Shown one piece after another: positions 25,643 through 34,370 of a stretch of 64,000 nt of DNA. Position 1 is the stretch's first letter. Each line of letters opens with the position of its first letter. This DNA is from Nonomuraea soli (GTDB taxonomy: Bacteria > Actinomycetota > Actinomycetes > Streptosporangiales > Streptosporangiaceae). A program made the position numbers and the translations under genes. The notes beneath the pieces were generated by a model that was given only the letters and a program-made list of their open reading frames with translations, had not been told where the DNA came from and searched no databases. The stretch lies in NCBI RefSeq assembly GCF_013761175.1, contig NZ_JACDUR010000012.1:124001-188000 (forward strand), written 5' to 3'.

Positions 25643-25736
25643 TGTCTGATCCGGTGGTGAAGGAGGTATGCCCCGGCCAGCGCAATTAGCGTGTGCTGGG
25701 CGGGGCATGCCCCCTACATCACCGGATCAGACGTCA
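25640..25736. terminator. Bidirectional terminator holding both stop codons
   Basis: A near-perfect inverted repeat of about 97 bases. The outer arms TGATGTCTGATCCGGTGGTG and ATCACCGGATCAGACGTCA pair with one mismatch, then GGTATGCCCCG pairs with CGGGGCATGCC. The stop of the GIY-YIG gene lies in one arm and the stop of the converging ParB-like gene in the other. Confidence 0.8.
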
Positions 25737-26260
25737 GTCCGGCCGCCCTCCTCGTACTCGTCGTCGTAGTCGTCCTCGTCGTGCTCTCCGTACTCGCCTT
25801 CCTCTTCGTCGTCGTGGTGGGGTTCCCCGCCGAAAATCCGGCAGGCCCGTTCTTCCTCGGCGGTGAGCACCACCGCGAACAACTCGGTGACTCCGGTGTT
25901 CAGGGCCTTGTGGAGGCGGTGCCAGCCGTCGATGATCAGCAGCCCGCCGTTCGGCACCGGGGCCGCGATCAGCGGCTCGGACAGATCCACCCGCGCGGCG
26001 TGCTCGATGTTGATCGCGATCAAACCGAGCATGCCCTTCCACGCTGCGGGGTCCAGGCGGCCTCTCGGCACACGGCCCTGGGCGAACTGCTTGGCGGTGG
26101 TGATGTCCCATCGCCAGGCCAGGATCTGGAACCATTCCACCTCCGAGCTGTCCACCGGTCCGGGGCCCGGCTTCGTGGTCGTTGCTCCCTCGGAGAGAGC
26201 CACCGGCTCGCGCGCGGGGTGGCCGGGGGCGTGTTCGCCGGTGGTCAGGTGGCCGCTCAT
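25727..26260 (-). CDS. ParB-N-like protein with acidic tail
   Basis: 177 aa. The core GLLIIDGWHRLHKALNTGVTELFAVVLTAEEE resembles the ParB/sulfiredoxin-like nuclease-NTPase fold, in which (I/V)DG.HR…A…G marks the nucleotide-binding turn. The N-terminal part (EVEWFQILAWRWDITTAKQFAQG) is typical of no family I know. The last 35 residues are almost all Asp/Glu, with Tyr, a DNA-mimic-like tail. It is the last gene of a leftward run of five and overlaps its neighbour by 4 bases (26257-26260). Confidence 0.7.
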   Translation of the reverse strand: MSGHLTTGEHAPGHPAREPVALSEGATTTKPGPGPVDSSEVEWFQILAWRWDITTAKQFAQGRVPRGRLDPAAWKGMLGLIAINIEHAARVDLSEPLIAAPVPNGGLLIIDGWHRLHKALNTGVTELFAVVLTAEEERACRIFGGEPHHDDEEEGEYGEHDEDDYDDEYEEGGRTDV

Positions 26261-26808
26261 GCCGTCCCCTCCTGCCCGGCCGAGCCGGAGGCAGACTGTT
26301 CGGGCTCGGAGGAGGCCGACGCGAGGGACATCAATTGCTCCAGGAAGGTCCGAGCCGCGTCCCGCCGGATCAAGTCCATCGCCCGGTTGAGGTGAATGAG
26401 AGTGAACTCGTGCTCGTCCTCCGGCCCGAGGACGCCGACGGCCAGGGTGATATCCCGCGTGGTGTCGTCCTCGTTGAGGTAGAAGCTGACCAAGGACAGG
26501 AACCTGGCCAGCGTCTGTCCCTGGTCACCTCCCGCATACCGCAGGTGCCGCTCGACCAGCACCCACCAGGTCCCCAGCGTCTGCGCGCGCAGTATGTCGT
26601 AGAGCTGCTCGGCTGAAGGCTGCTGCCCGAGACGGAGCTTGCGGGCGAGGCCGTCGATGCTGCGCCGCTGTGTCTCGCGGGCCTGCTCGATGAGTGCCTC
26701 CACCGACAGAGCCTCGTTCCGTGCGGGCAGGGTAGGGGTGGCCGGGGCGGATTCGCCGAAAGTGGGAGTGGCGGGAGTGTGTTCGCCGGTGGTCGGGTGG
26801 CCGTTCAT
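26257..26808 (-). CDS. Small paralogue-family protein (member 1)
   Basis: 183 aa from ATG 26808. A helical protein: EALIEQARETQRRSIDGLARKL, then LYDILRAQTLGTWWVLVERHLRY and a C-terminal HLNRAMDLIRRDAARTFLEQLMSL. The neighbour at 26805-27443 matches it throughout, and the genes at 27440 and 28172 share the W-W and AARTFLEQ-like parts. ATGA overlaps on both sides tie it into one operon. The N-terminal 25 residues are Pro/Thr-rich. Function unknown. Confidence 0.7.
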   Translation of the reverse strand: MNGHPTTGEHTPATPTFGESAPATPTLPARNEALSVEALIEQARETQRRSIDGLARKLRLGQQPSAEQLYDILRAQTLGTWWVLVERHLRYAGGDQGQTLARFLSLVSFYLNEDDTTRDITLAVGVLGPEDEHEFTLIHLNRAMDLIRRDAARTFLEQLMSLASASSEPEQSASGSAGQEGTA

Positions 26809-27443
26809 GCCGTCGCCTCCTGCCCGGCCAAGCCGGAGCGAGACTGCTCCTGCTCCGCGGAGGCCGGCGCGAGGGACTTCACCTGCTCCAGGAAGGTCCC
26901 CGCCGCGTCCTGCCGGATGAGGGCCATGGCCCGGTCGAGGTGAGCCAAAGCCAGCTCCTGCACGCTCTTGACCCCGAGAACATCGAAGGTGAAAGGCGCC
27001 TCGCACGATGCGCGCTCCTCCAGGAACGGGCTGATCCAGGAGACGTACTTGGCCACCACCCCCGCCGGGGTCAGCCCCCGGCCGACGCTGCCGCAGCGGA
27101 TGTGCCGATCGATCAGCAGCCACCACCCAGCCAGCTTCTGGGAGTGCAGAACGCCGTAGAGCCGCTCGGCGTCCAGCCGCTCGCCTCGGGCGAGCCGGTG
27201 GGCGATGTCGTCGGCGTTGCGCAGCCGCATCGTCCGGGCCTGCTCGATGACCGCCTCCATCGACAACACCGGGCTCGGTCCGGCGGGTACGGCGGGTACG
27301 GCGGGCACGCTGGGGACATCGGGCGGGGGCGGGACCGCACCGGGAGTCGGGTTGTACTCGGACATGGGAGGGACCTTTCTCGGGGTGGTGGGGCCAGCGC
27401 CGGGATGCGCTGGCATGGCCGACTGACCGGGCTGATCGTTCAT
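26805..27443 (-). CDS. Small paralogue-family protein (member 2)
   Basis: 212 aa from ATG 27443, whose ATGA overlap with the upstream gene supports this start; ATG 27365 with GAAAGG upstream is an alternative. A Pro/Val-rich N-terminal linker is followed by MEAVIEQARTMRLRNADDIAHRL, LYGVLHSQKLAGWWLLIDRHIRC and HLDRAMALIRQDAAGTFLEQVKSL, co-linear with member 1. Clearly a tandem duplicate. Function unknown. Confidence 0.7.
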   Translation of the reverse strand: MNDQPGQSAMPAHPGAGPTTPRKVPPMSEYNPTPGAVPPPPDVPSVPAVPAVPAGPSPVLSMEAVIEQARTMRLRNADDIAHRLARGERLDAERLYGVLHSQKLAGWWLLIDRHIRCGSVGRGLTPAGVVAKYVSWISPFLEERASCEAPFTFDVLGVKSVQELALAHLDRAMALIRQDAAGTFLEQVKSLAPASAEQEQSRSGLAGQEATA

Positions 27444-28015
27444 GGCGTCTGCGCCGTGGTCACGGTCGCGCGGTAGGGGTGAAGGTTGTTGGCGGGCGTG
27501 TCGGGGCCTAGCACCTCGGCGTCGTCGCCTGCTCCGGCCGCGTCGCCGGGTTCGGTGGCCAGGTGCCTGGTCAGGAGCTCGCCGGTGGCGGCCAGGAAGT
27601 CACGGGCGGCCATTCGGGAGGCGTGAGCCAGCGCGTGATCGAACAACGTGCCCGGCCGTGTGGCTGGGGCCTCGCCGGTCAGGTGGTGGCGGGCCCAGGA
27701 CCGCACCCGCCGCAGCGCGTGATCCCAAGCCAGCCGTTTGACGGTGACCTGGCCCTCGACCAAGTCCCACCAGGCACGGAAGGTCTGGGCGTAGGTAGCG
27801 GCGAACAACTGCTCGCCGCCGAGGAAGTCCCCGTTCTGCAAGGCGGCGGTCGCCTCGGCCGCCGCCGCGTAGTAGCGGTGACGGGCCGTGACGATCTCCT
27901 CGGCGGTCAGCTCGCCCAGCGAGCACCCCTCCCCGCCCTCGGCGGAGGTGTCGTTGGTGGCTGGTTCGGCCGCAGGCAGGGGGCCAGGCTGACCGGGCTG
28001 GTAGCGGTCTTTCAT
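27440..28015 (-). CDS. Small paralogue-family protein (member 3)
   Basis: 191 aa, with AAAGGGAA upstream of ATG 28015. It keeps the family layout: an N-terminal disordered part, a helix with AEATAALQNG, LFAATYAQTFRAWWDLVEGQV, then ALAHASRMAARDFLAATGELL. It is more diverged than members 1 and 2. ATGA overlap with the next gene. Function unknown. Confidence 0.7.
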   Translation of the reverse strand: MKDRYQPGQPGPLPAAEPATNDTSAEGGEGCSLGELTAEEIVTARHRYYAAAAEATAALQNGDFLGGEQLFAATYAQTFRAWWDLVEGQVTVKRLAWDHALRRVRSWARHHLTGEAPATRPGTLFDHALAHASRMAARDFLAATGELLTRHLATEPGDAAGAGDDAEVLGPDTPANNLHPYRATVTTAQTP

Positions 28016-28171
28016 GGGTCGGGTTCCCTTTCGTCGGGTGAATAGATGACAGGTGCCGGGTGGCAGGAGGCACGGAGTCTTGAGGGGCCGCGCGAGGCTC
28101 GGCGGGAAACCCGCGCAGCCGGTGGCGGGGCGGGGCGGGTGGATCCCTGGCGGCGGCGGTCGGCCGGGCGG

Positions 28172-28702
28172 TCATGGCCGGTACTCCCTGGCCGCCCCGC
28201 TCGCCTCGGCCCCGGACCGGTCGCAGCGGACGGCTGGGCCGCCGGACGCGTTGTCAGCCGAAGCGGCAGCTAGGTCGTCGGTCAGCTCATCGGCCAGGTC
28301 GTTGGCGGGATGAGCGCCTCGGGCCAGGGGCGGGGTCAGAGCATCGGCGAGTTGCCGGGTCTGGTCGAGGAAGGTCTGGGCGGAGGCGCGGCGGGATTCG
28401 GCCATGGCCATCGTGGAGGCCGAGCCGTAGGCACGTACGCGTACCTCGAGCAGGTAGCGGCGCGCTCGCTGGCGAACCGTCAGGATGGCGGTCCCGCCGT
28501 CGACTGCCTCCTCGATGCCGTGGGTGAGGTCGGTGACCTCCTGCCACCAGGTCATCAGGTGGTACCGGTCAGCGATTCGGCCCAGGTCGTGATCACCGAG
28601 CTTGCCCTCGTCGTCGAGGGAACAGACCGGGGTGAGCGCCTGGCTCAGCTCGTAGCGGGCATCGTTGGCGAACTGGGCTAGCAGGTCTTCGAGTCGACCC
28701 AT
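28172..28702 (-). CDS. Small paralogue-family protein (member 4)
   Basis: 176 aa from ATG 28702, chosen because AAGGAG lies 8 bases upstream (the frame is open to 28759). MGRLEDLLAQFANDARYEL, then RYHLMTWWQEVTDLTHGIEEAV and MAESRRASAQTFLDQTRQL repeat the family pattern. First gene of the leftward group, separated by 156 bases from member 3. Function unknown. Confidence 0.7.
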   Translation of the reverse strand: MGRLEDLLAQFANDARYELSQALTPVCSLDDEGKLGDHDLGRIADRYHLMTWWQEVTDLTHGIEEAVDGGTAILTVRQRARRYLLEVRVRAYGSASTMAMAESRRASAQTFLDQTRQLADALTPPLARGAHPANDLADELTDDLAAASADNASGGPAVRCDRSGAEASGAAREYRP

Positions 28703-28896
28703 GATGACGATCTCCTTCGCATGGCGGGGGTGTGATGGGCGGGTGTCCGGCGACGGCACGGGGCCGGGTTCCCGGCCCGTGACGTGGCAGGGGCGCGGGG
28801 ACAGTGCCGGGGTAGCGTCCTAGCGGCTTCCGGACGTCGCCCGGTGTGGCGTTCCGGGCTGCCCGGCGGAGCCGCCCTGTCTGGCGGCGTGGCCTG

Positions 28897-28922
28897 GTAC
28901 GGCCCCCGTGCCGGGGCCGTAC
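28897..28922 (-). terminator. Terminator after DUF932 gene
   Basis: A perfect 10-bp stem GTACGGCCCC / GGGGCCGTAC with loop CGTGCC, 15 bases past the DUF932 stop. Confidence 0.65.
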
Positions 28923-28937
28923 CGGACGTCGGGTACG

Positions 28938-29942
28938 TCAGACGGTGGCCAGCAACCGGAACGCCCGGGCCTTGATCTTGGCGTTGTCGTGGTCGTCCAG
29001 CAGGGCCCGCTCGGCGCGAACGGTGGCGATGTCACGGCTGCCGAACACCGGGCTCTTGTGATCCAGCCGCTCGGTCACCGCGTTGTAGGCGGCCCAGCGG
29101 GTGTTACGGATCGGCTCCTGCGTCGGGGCCTGAGCGAACAGGTACTCCAGCTCCCGCATGGTCAGGTCGTGGTTACGCTTGGCCTGGTCTTTGGCGTCCG
29201 CCGGAAGCGGGTGCAACTTCGTGGCGAACTGACGGAACTCCTTGAGGTTCATCGGGACCGCGAGCAGCTTCTCGGCCTCGGCGGCGAAGGCTTCACCGTG
29301 CTCCCACGTCAGCTTCAGCGCCTCGCGGGCCTCGGCGATCCGTCCGGCGACGTTGCCGGTATGCCGGACGGTGAACCGGGAGGCGTGGTTGGCCAAAGCG
29401 GCCCGTTCGGTGTTCGCACACACCACCCGCACCGGGGTCGCGACTGTGGTGAACGCTCCCCACCCGTCATGCCGGGAGAACGCGGCCAGGTACAGGTCAA
29501 TCTGATCGAACCCGCCGACCATGAGCGGCTCGGGCAGCCGCATCGTGATGAACACCCGCCGCCCGTTGTTCAGCGAGCCGCCGGTGTCGAAGATCGCCCC
29601 CGACTCGTCCACCAGGGTCTGGAGGAAGTCACAGACCTCTTCGTTCTGCAGCGGCTGATACTCCCGCCCGACCCGGCCGAGCCGCTCAGGCTTACCCGTG
29701 ACCGGGTTGGTGCGCACCATGAGGAAGTCCTCGTCGGTGACCACCGACCCTCCGGTGATCGGGTCGGTCACCTGACCGACCGGCACCTTGCGCACGTTCC
29801 ACCCGGCCAGGTGCGACCGGGTCAGCAGTTCTCCGGCGGTCATTGGGCCGGGGGCGGTGTAGCCGAGCCCGTGCCAACCGGGCTTCCCGGCGGCGGCGAA
29901 CCCGGCCGAACCATTGGCGAAGATCTCAATCTCGTGGGCCAT
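28938..29942 (-). CDS. DUF932 / phage-plasmid-like protein
   Basis: 334 aa from ATG 29942, with AAGGGA upstream. The family signature is visible: an N-terminal PGWHGLGYTAPGPMTAGELL, then VTDEDFLMVRTNPVTGKPERLG, YQPLQNEEVCDFLQTLVDESGAIFDTGGSLNNGRRVFI, and VVCANTERAAL…RHTGNVAGRI. DUF932 proteins are common on phages, plasmids and ICEs. Their biochemical role is not established; some are suspected to act in DNA recombination or in evading restriction. Confidence 0.9.
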   Translation of the reverse strand: MAHEIEIFANGSAGFAAAGKPGWHGLGYTAPGPMTAGELLTRSHLAGWNVRKVPVGQVTDPITGGSVVTDEDFLMVRTNPVTGKPERLGRVGREYQPLQNEEVCDFLQTLVDESGAIFDTGGSLNNGRRVFITMRLPEPLMVGGFDQIDLYLAAFSRHDGWGAFTTVATPVRVVCANTERAALANHASRFTVRHTGNVAGRIAEAREALKLTWEHGEAFAAEAEKLLAVPMNLKEFRQFATKLHPLPADAKDQAKRNHDLTMRELEYLFAQAPTQEPIRNTRWAAYNAVTERLDHKSPVFGSRDIATVRAERALLDDHDNAKIKARAFRLLATV

Positions 29943-30169
29943 GGCATGTTCCCTTTCTGAAACACCGACGTGCGGCGTTGCGGTGCGGGGGTGGTGTGCG
30001 GGCATGCGGAACAGACGCGATGCCGCGTGAGATGTTTGTGAGGGGTGGCGGACCGGACCGTGAGGCCCTGGTGCCGTAGCCGTGGGAGCCGTACCGGGCG
30101 AGCCGGTGGCGGGCTGTGCGCGGGTGGCGCGGGCGGGGCTGTAGGGGTGTCCCGCCCGCTACCGGACCA

Positions 30170-30207
30170 GGGGCGGGCGGGCCGGTCAATGCGGCCCGCC
30201 CGGCCCC
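30170..30207 (-). terminator. Terminator after the HTH-protein gene
   Basis: GGGGCGGGCGGGCC (30170-30183) pairs with GGCCCGCCCGGCCCC (30193-30207) with one bulged base and a 9-base loop, directly after the stop at 30211. Confidence 0.65.
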
Positions 30208-30210
30208 GGC

Positions 30211-31431
30211 TCAGTGGCCGTTGATGCCGGTTGCCGCACCGTTCCCGGTGTCGGCCGCGTTGGCTGGGACGGGGTTGGCGGGGGCCACGGCGGCGTTGGC
30301 CAGGCCGTGGTCGGCGGTCGGGGCGAGGGTGAACCGGCGGGGGCGTTCGGTCGTCGGAATGGCCTCACCGAGCTGAACCAGCCGGTCCAGGGCGTTGGCC
30401 ACCGCGCCGGACGAACGGCCCCCCAACGCCTTACTGATCTCGTGCGGGGTGAACTCCTTACCGGGGAACGCGATCAGGTGCCCGTGAACCAGTTCCCGCA
30501 GTGCGCCCGACCGTGTGCTGCCGCCGATGCCCCCACCGCCACCAGCCCCCGGTACGGCACGAGCCGGGGTGGTGGTGCCGGTCAGCGCCGCCCGTGCGGT
30601 GCGGTGCGCGGCGGCGACCTTGGTCATGGCCATTTCCAGGCATCCCAGCGCCATGACGGTGTTCCCGTCCTCCTTCGCGGACAGAATCCCGCTGAACAGC
30701 TCGGCCAGCTCCGCCAGCTCGGCACGGGCCCGCTCCCACGCGGGGTCGTCGGCAACGGGCTCAGACTCCGGCTCGTCGACCTCCGGCTCGGCGTCGGCGT
30801 TCAGGTCGTCGGCCCCGGCCGTGCCCTGCCCCGTCCCCTCCTCATCGGTCGGCTCGTCCGCCGGGGCAGGGTCGGCCGAACCGACACCGGGCACGGCAAC
30901 CTCTGCCTCCGGTGCGGGCAACGCGGCGTCATCCGCCTCGTCGTCCGCGATGTCCGTGCCGGTGTCCGGCGCGGACATCGCGACGGGCTCGGCGTCCGAC
31001 GCTTCAGGGGCCGGGGCCGACGCCTCGGCGGCACCGGTCGGCTCGGCGGGGTCAGCGGGGGTCAGGTACCACCGGTCAGCCGCCCGCCCCTTCGTACTGC
31101 CGTCACTCACCCCCGGCTCACGGCGAACGAGCCCCTCGGCCTCCATCTGGTTCAGGACCTTGCCCGCCGCTACCCGGCTCAGCCCCGCCGCCGCACCGAT
31201 CCCCGTCGCCGACCCACCCGGCAGGGACTCCAACGCCGCCGACACCGCCGCCACCCGCTCGTCCGCGTCCATGGCCAGGTCGGTAGCCGGGATGTCCGGG
31301 GTGGCGGCGTCGGGGCTGTCAGGGACCGTCACAGACCCGGCGGCGGGGACGTTGGCCGGGGCATTGGCGGCGGTTTCCATGTCAGCGGTGGCTTTTTCAG
31401 TTCCGGTCATTTCCGGGATGTTGATAGCCAT
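30211..31431 (-). CDS. DNA-binding protein with two winged-helix regions
   Basis: 406 aa from ATG 31431, with AAAGGG 10 bases upstream. The N-terminal winged helix (AVSAALESLPGGSATGIGAAAGLSRVAAGKVLNQMEAEGLVRR) and the C-terminal one (FTPHEISKALGGRSSGAVANALDRLVQLGEAI) flank a very acidic Pro/Ala-rich linker and a helical segment (ARAELAELAELFSGILSAKEDG). The layout suggests a regulator or partition-type protein that bridges two DNA sites. A copy of the element motif lies 160 bases upstream (31592-31606). Confidence 0.7.
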   Translation of the reverse strand: MAINIPEMTGTEKATADMETAANAPANVPAAGSVTVPDSPDAATPDIPATDLAMDADERVAAVSAALESLPGGSATGIGAAAGLSRVAAGKVLNQMEAEGLVRREPGVSDGSTKGRAADRWYLTPADPAEPTGAAEASAPAPEASDAEPVAMSAPDTGTDIADDEADDAALPAPEAEVAVPGVGSADPAPADEPTDEEGTGQGTAGADDLNADAEPEVDEPESEPVADDPAWERARAELAELAELFSGILSAKEDGNTVMALGCLEMAMTKVAAAHRTARAALTGTTTPARAVPGAGGGGGIGGSTRSGALRELVHGHLIAFPGKEFTPHEISKALGGRSSGAVANALDRLVQLGEAIPTTERPRRFTLAPTADHGLANAAVAPANPVPANAADTGNGAATGINGH

Positions 31432-31863
31432 TGTTTCGAAGCCCTTTCCGGTCGCATTACCGGCCCCGTCCGGGCCGGTGTTTTTCGTTTGTGTCACGAC
31501 CATCCCTCGCCAATAACGCGGCTGGCAAGTCGACCGGCCAACAAATATCGTCACCCCAACGGCTGGAGAGGCTGCCCTAACAAAACAATCCCCGATCTGC
31601 GAAAACATCTCGCGAGAAGGCAGCCAGTTCAACTTGACATTAGCGGCCGGCCCGACTCTTCACCTATTCCACCGGACGACGGCAGACGATACCCTAATGC
31701 CCGAATTTCGACTGTAGAGAATTCGTGAGATTAACGCGCGGCCGGGTTGACATTCATACGGGCGCAGAGCGTCCATGGAATTAGGCGGTAAACACCGCCG
31801 GAACGCCGCACCGGAATAACCACCCCGCGCCATTCCGGGGCCCACACGAAAGGGCACACCCGC
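31432..31863. other. Divergent control region
   Basis: 432 bases between divergent genes. It contains one copy of the element motif (31592-31606, minus strand) and AT-richer stretches at 31480-31500 and 31670-31740 that are plausible promoters. No gene seen. Confidence 0.5.
31592..31606 (-). promoter_or_regulatory. Element motif, variant copy D
   Basis: On the minus strand GTTTTCGCAGATCGG shares the first 10 bases with the perfect copies and lies 160 bases upstream of the winged-helix gene. Confidence 0.4.
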
Positions 31864-33288
31864 ATGACACCGAACACCACCCCCAAGCCCGTGATCACGG
31901 TGGAAGCCGCCCAGCTCCACGGGCTCACCGTCACCGGCCCCGGCCATGCCCTGGTGTGGGACAGACAAGACGTGTTCATCGCCCCCGCCGCCATGGCCGA
32001 CCACGGCACCCTCCTGGAGATCACCACCTACGAGGAGGCGGCCGCCGCCCTCGACGCCGTCCTTGCCACCGAACCCGGCCGTAGCCTGACGACCGCCTTC
32101 GACCGCGTGGCCGAAGGCGTCACCGAAACCGCCCGCACGCGCGTGAAGGAATGGCGGAGCATCGAGTTGCGGATGAGCGTCAGCGGCCCCTACAGCGCCG
32201 CCCTACGGCCCTACGGCATCCATCGCGACCAGCTCAGCGACCTCGACCTTTCCAACGGCGACGCCACCACCCGCTACCGCCTGCCCAGCGGGGCCACGGC
32301 CACCGTCGCCATGCCCTACTTCCACGACTCCCTCTCATCGATCACCGTCACCCTCAGCGACGCCAACCCCGACGCCACCACTCCCGCCTACGTCGCGACC
32401 GTGCCCCGCCGTACCCCACCCGCCGCCGTGGCCGCCCTCATCGTCACCGCCGCCGGACTCACCCCCCACACCACCCGCGTCTATCCCACCCGCAACGCCA
32501 CCGGCTTCCGCGACGCCCCCAAAACCCACACGATCACCCCTGACCACGTCCGGGCACTCGCCGCCCACGGCCCCGGCTGGACGATCATGTGGAACGACGA
32601 CCACACCCACCCCGTCATCGCCCGACCCACACGCGGCGACGACGGCCGTCTCATGGAGGTCTGCACCTTCGAGCGCATGTTCGGGCTCGGTGGCGATTGC
32701 GACACCTGCGGCGACGACCACACCTGCCCGGCCTGCATGCCGCTCGGGCAACCCGACTTCGAGGTCATCGCCGCCCACATGACCGATATCCTCGGCGACT
32801 ACCACCAGACCATTGACGACATCGCCGACTACATGCCGAGCACCCTGCCCTACACCCGCGCACTGGCCGAACACGGCTTCCACCGCCGCGCGCAGGGCTA
32901 CCTCTACCAGGGCAACGCCAACGACCCCGGCGACGACAGCCCCTCTCACGAAGTCTTCGGACAGGACTACCGCTCGCCCGACGGCCACCTCGTCGCACTA
33001 CACATCCCCGTTGACCCCCATCCCGCCACCGCCCCCGAACCGCCCCTGACGATCCGCTGGACCTACCTCGGCCGCACCGCCCCTGGCGACACCTACCCCA
33101 CCACCGACCTTCCCGTCGAAACCCCGCCCGCCGACGTCGCCGAACTGATTCGTGCCCACCTCCTCTTCCACCCGCCCGCCCCCGCAGCACCGGACCGGAC
33201 CACCGACCGCACAGACGCCACGGGCGCCATGGGCGGCACGGACCGCGCGGACCGCGCGGATGCCGCCGCCACAGGCACCACCGCGTAA
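31864..33288 (+). CDS. Hypothetical element protein with Cys cluster
   Basis: 474 aa, with GAAAGGG 12 bases before ATG. A likely soluble multi-domain protein. A small metal-binding cluster CDTCGDDHTCPAC is seen near residue 280. The N-terminal half contains two similar segments beginning HGLTVTGPGHALVWDRQDVFIAP and HGPGWTIMWNDDHTHPVIARP, suggesting an internal duplication. The tail is Thr/Asp/Ala-rich. It faces the winged-helix gene across a shared control region. I do not recognise a family. Confidence 0.7.
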   Translation: MTPNTTPKPVITVEAAQLHGLTVTGPGHALVWDRQDVFIAPAAMADHGTLLEITTYEEAAAALDAVLATEPGRSLTTAFDRVAEGVTETARTRVKEWRSIELRMSVSGPYSAALRPYGIHRDQLSDLDLSNGDATTRYRLPSGATATVAMPYFHDSLSSITVTLSDANPDATTPAYVATVPRRTPPAAVAALIVTAAGLTPHTTRVYPTRNATGFRDAPKTHTITPDHVRALAAHGPGWTIMWNDDHTHPVIARPTRGDDGRLMEVCTFERMFGLGGDCDTCGDDHTCPACMPLGQPDFEVIAAHMTDILGDYHQTIDDIADYMPSTLPYTRALAEHGFHRRAQGYLYQGNANDPGDDSPSHEVFGQDYRSPDGHLVALHIPVDPHPATAPEPPLTIRWTYLGRTAPGDTYPTTDLPVETPPADVAELIRAHLLFHPPAPAAPDRTTDRTDATGAMGGTDRADRADAAATGTTA

Positions 33289-33412
33289 TCCCCGCCCCTG
33301 GACCCCCACGGGCCCCGGTAACCGCCCCACGGACGGCTACCGGGGCCCTGCGCATGCCCACCCGGTCAGCCGACACCGGGACCCAGCACACGCCTATCCG
33401 GACACGCCAACA

Positions 33413-33444
33413 GCCCCGGTGCCGCCTTACGGCGGCACCGGGGC
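33413..33444. terminator. Bidirectional terminator
   Basis: A perfect 14-bp stem GCCCCGGTGCCGCC / GGCGGCACCGGGGC with loop TTAC between the converging genes ending at 33288 and 33465. Confidence 0.8.
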
Positions 33445-33464
33445 CATTGCCACACCCGACCCGG

Positions 33465-33734
33465 TCAGACCGCGTCGGCGAACCCGTACCCGGTCGCGTC
33501 ATCCAACGCCGCCAACCCCAAACACCCCCACCCGCACGGCTCGCCCGGCCCCGCATCACACCCCCCACACCCCCGCGCCGGGTCGGCCGGACGGAAGATG
33601 TCGACCACCCCGGCGGGCAACGCCGCCGGGTCGGCCACGTACCGGGCCGGGTTCAGCACCACATCCGTAGGCCGGACATCCGCCGTCGCTACCGCCATGA
33701 ACTCGCCGTCAAAGTCACCCGTGGTGTTCGCCAT
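33465..33734 (-). CDS. Small Cys-rich protein
   Basis: 89 aa from ATG 33734, with AGAAAGGG upstream as for other genes of this element. The frame is open far upstream but without coding character. The C-terminal part contains GCGGCDAGPGEPCGWGC, five Cys in 17 residues, a likely metal-binding knuckle. Function unknown. Confidence 0.65.
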   Translation of the reverse strand: MANTTGDFDGEFMAVATADVRPTDVVLNPARYVADPAALPAGVVDIFRPADPARGCGGCDAGPGEPCGWGCLGLAALDDATGYGFADAV

Positions 33735-34128
33735 TTCCGCCCGCCCTTTCTGCTTTCTCGCTGACATTCTTATTTTATCTCGATAACACCGCCGAACATA
33801 GCGGCCGGAATCTTTTCTCGCGCGTAAAAGGTAAAGTCTTCCGGGGTTTCTCGGGCCGCCCGTCAACGCCGCATCCGACCGGCCATCCCGGCACCCGGCG
33901 AGGCTGAGGCGAAGGCACTGCTCGGCGCTCGACCCGAGGTCACCGCAGAGGCCGGCCGTGGAAAGGCCGCAGCCGATAGCACTCCTGTCAAGACAGAGAA
34001 GAGGTGCAGACACAGGGACAGAAGAAGCGAGAACAAGCAACAGAGCCAGCCACGAGAACACGCGCACACATATTCAAAGGAGTCGTCCTTAGACGAGTCG
34101 GGCCGTCCACCGCTATGCCCGAAACTGG

Positions 34129-34143
34129 CGTGACCTGCAAAAC
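34129..34143 (-). promoter_or_regulatory. Element motif, variant copy E
   Basis: On the minus strand GTTTTGCAGGTCACG differs from the perfect copies by one missing base and the last position. Confidence 0.45.
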
Positions 34144-34370
34144 CAGCCACCGCAGGGGGTAGTGGTCTTAACCGCGCACCGGAACGCTACCCCCATTTCC
34201 AATACCGACATCTGCCCCCAATTTCCCATCCTCTGGGGACGAGAGCCCGACCGGACCTGGAGGAGTTGCGGTGGGGTGCGGTGGGTTCGCCTCGTCCCCA
34301 ACACGAGGCGGACCCACCACCCGAAACCACCCGCCCAACCGTCCCGCAGCGCACGGCGGGCGGGCGGACC

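Noticed and set aside
30214..31728. 504-residue frame opposite the winged-helix gene
   Set aside because: It mirrors an Ala/Pro/Glu-rich gene in high-GC DNA and has no domain.
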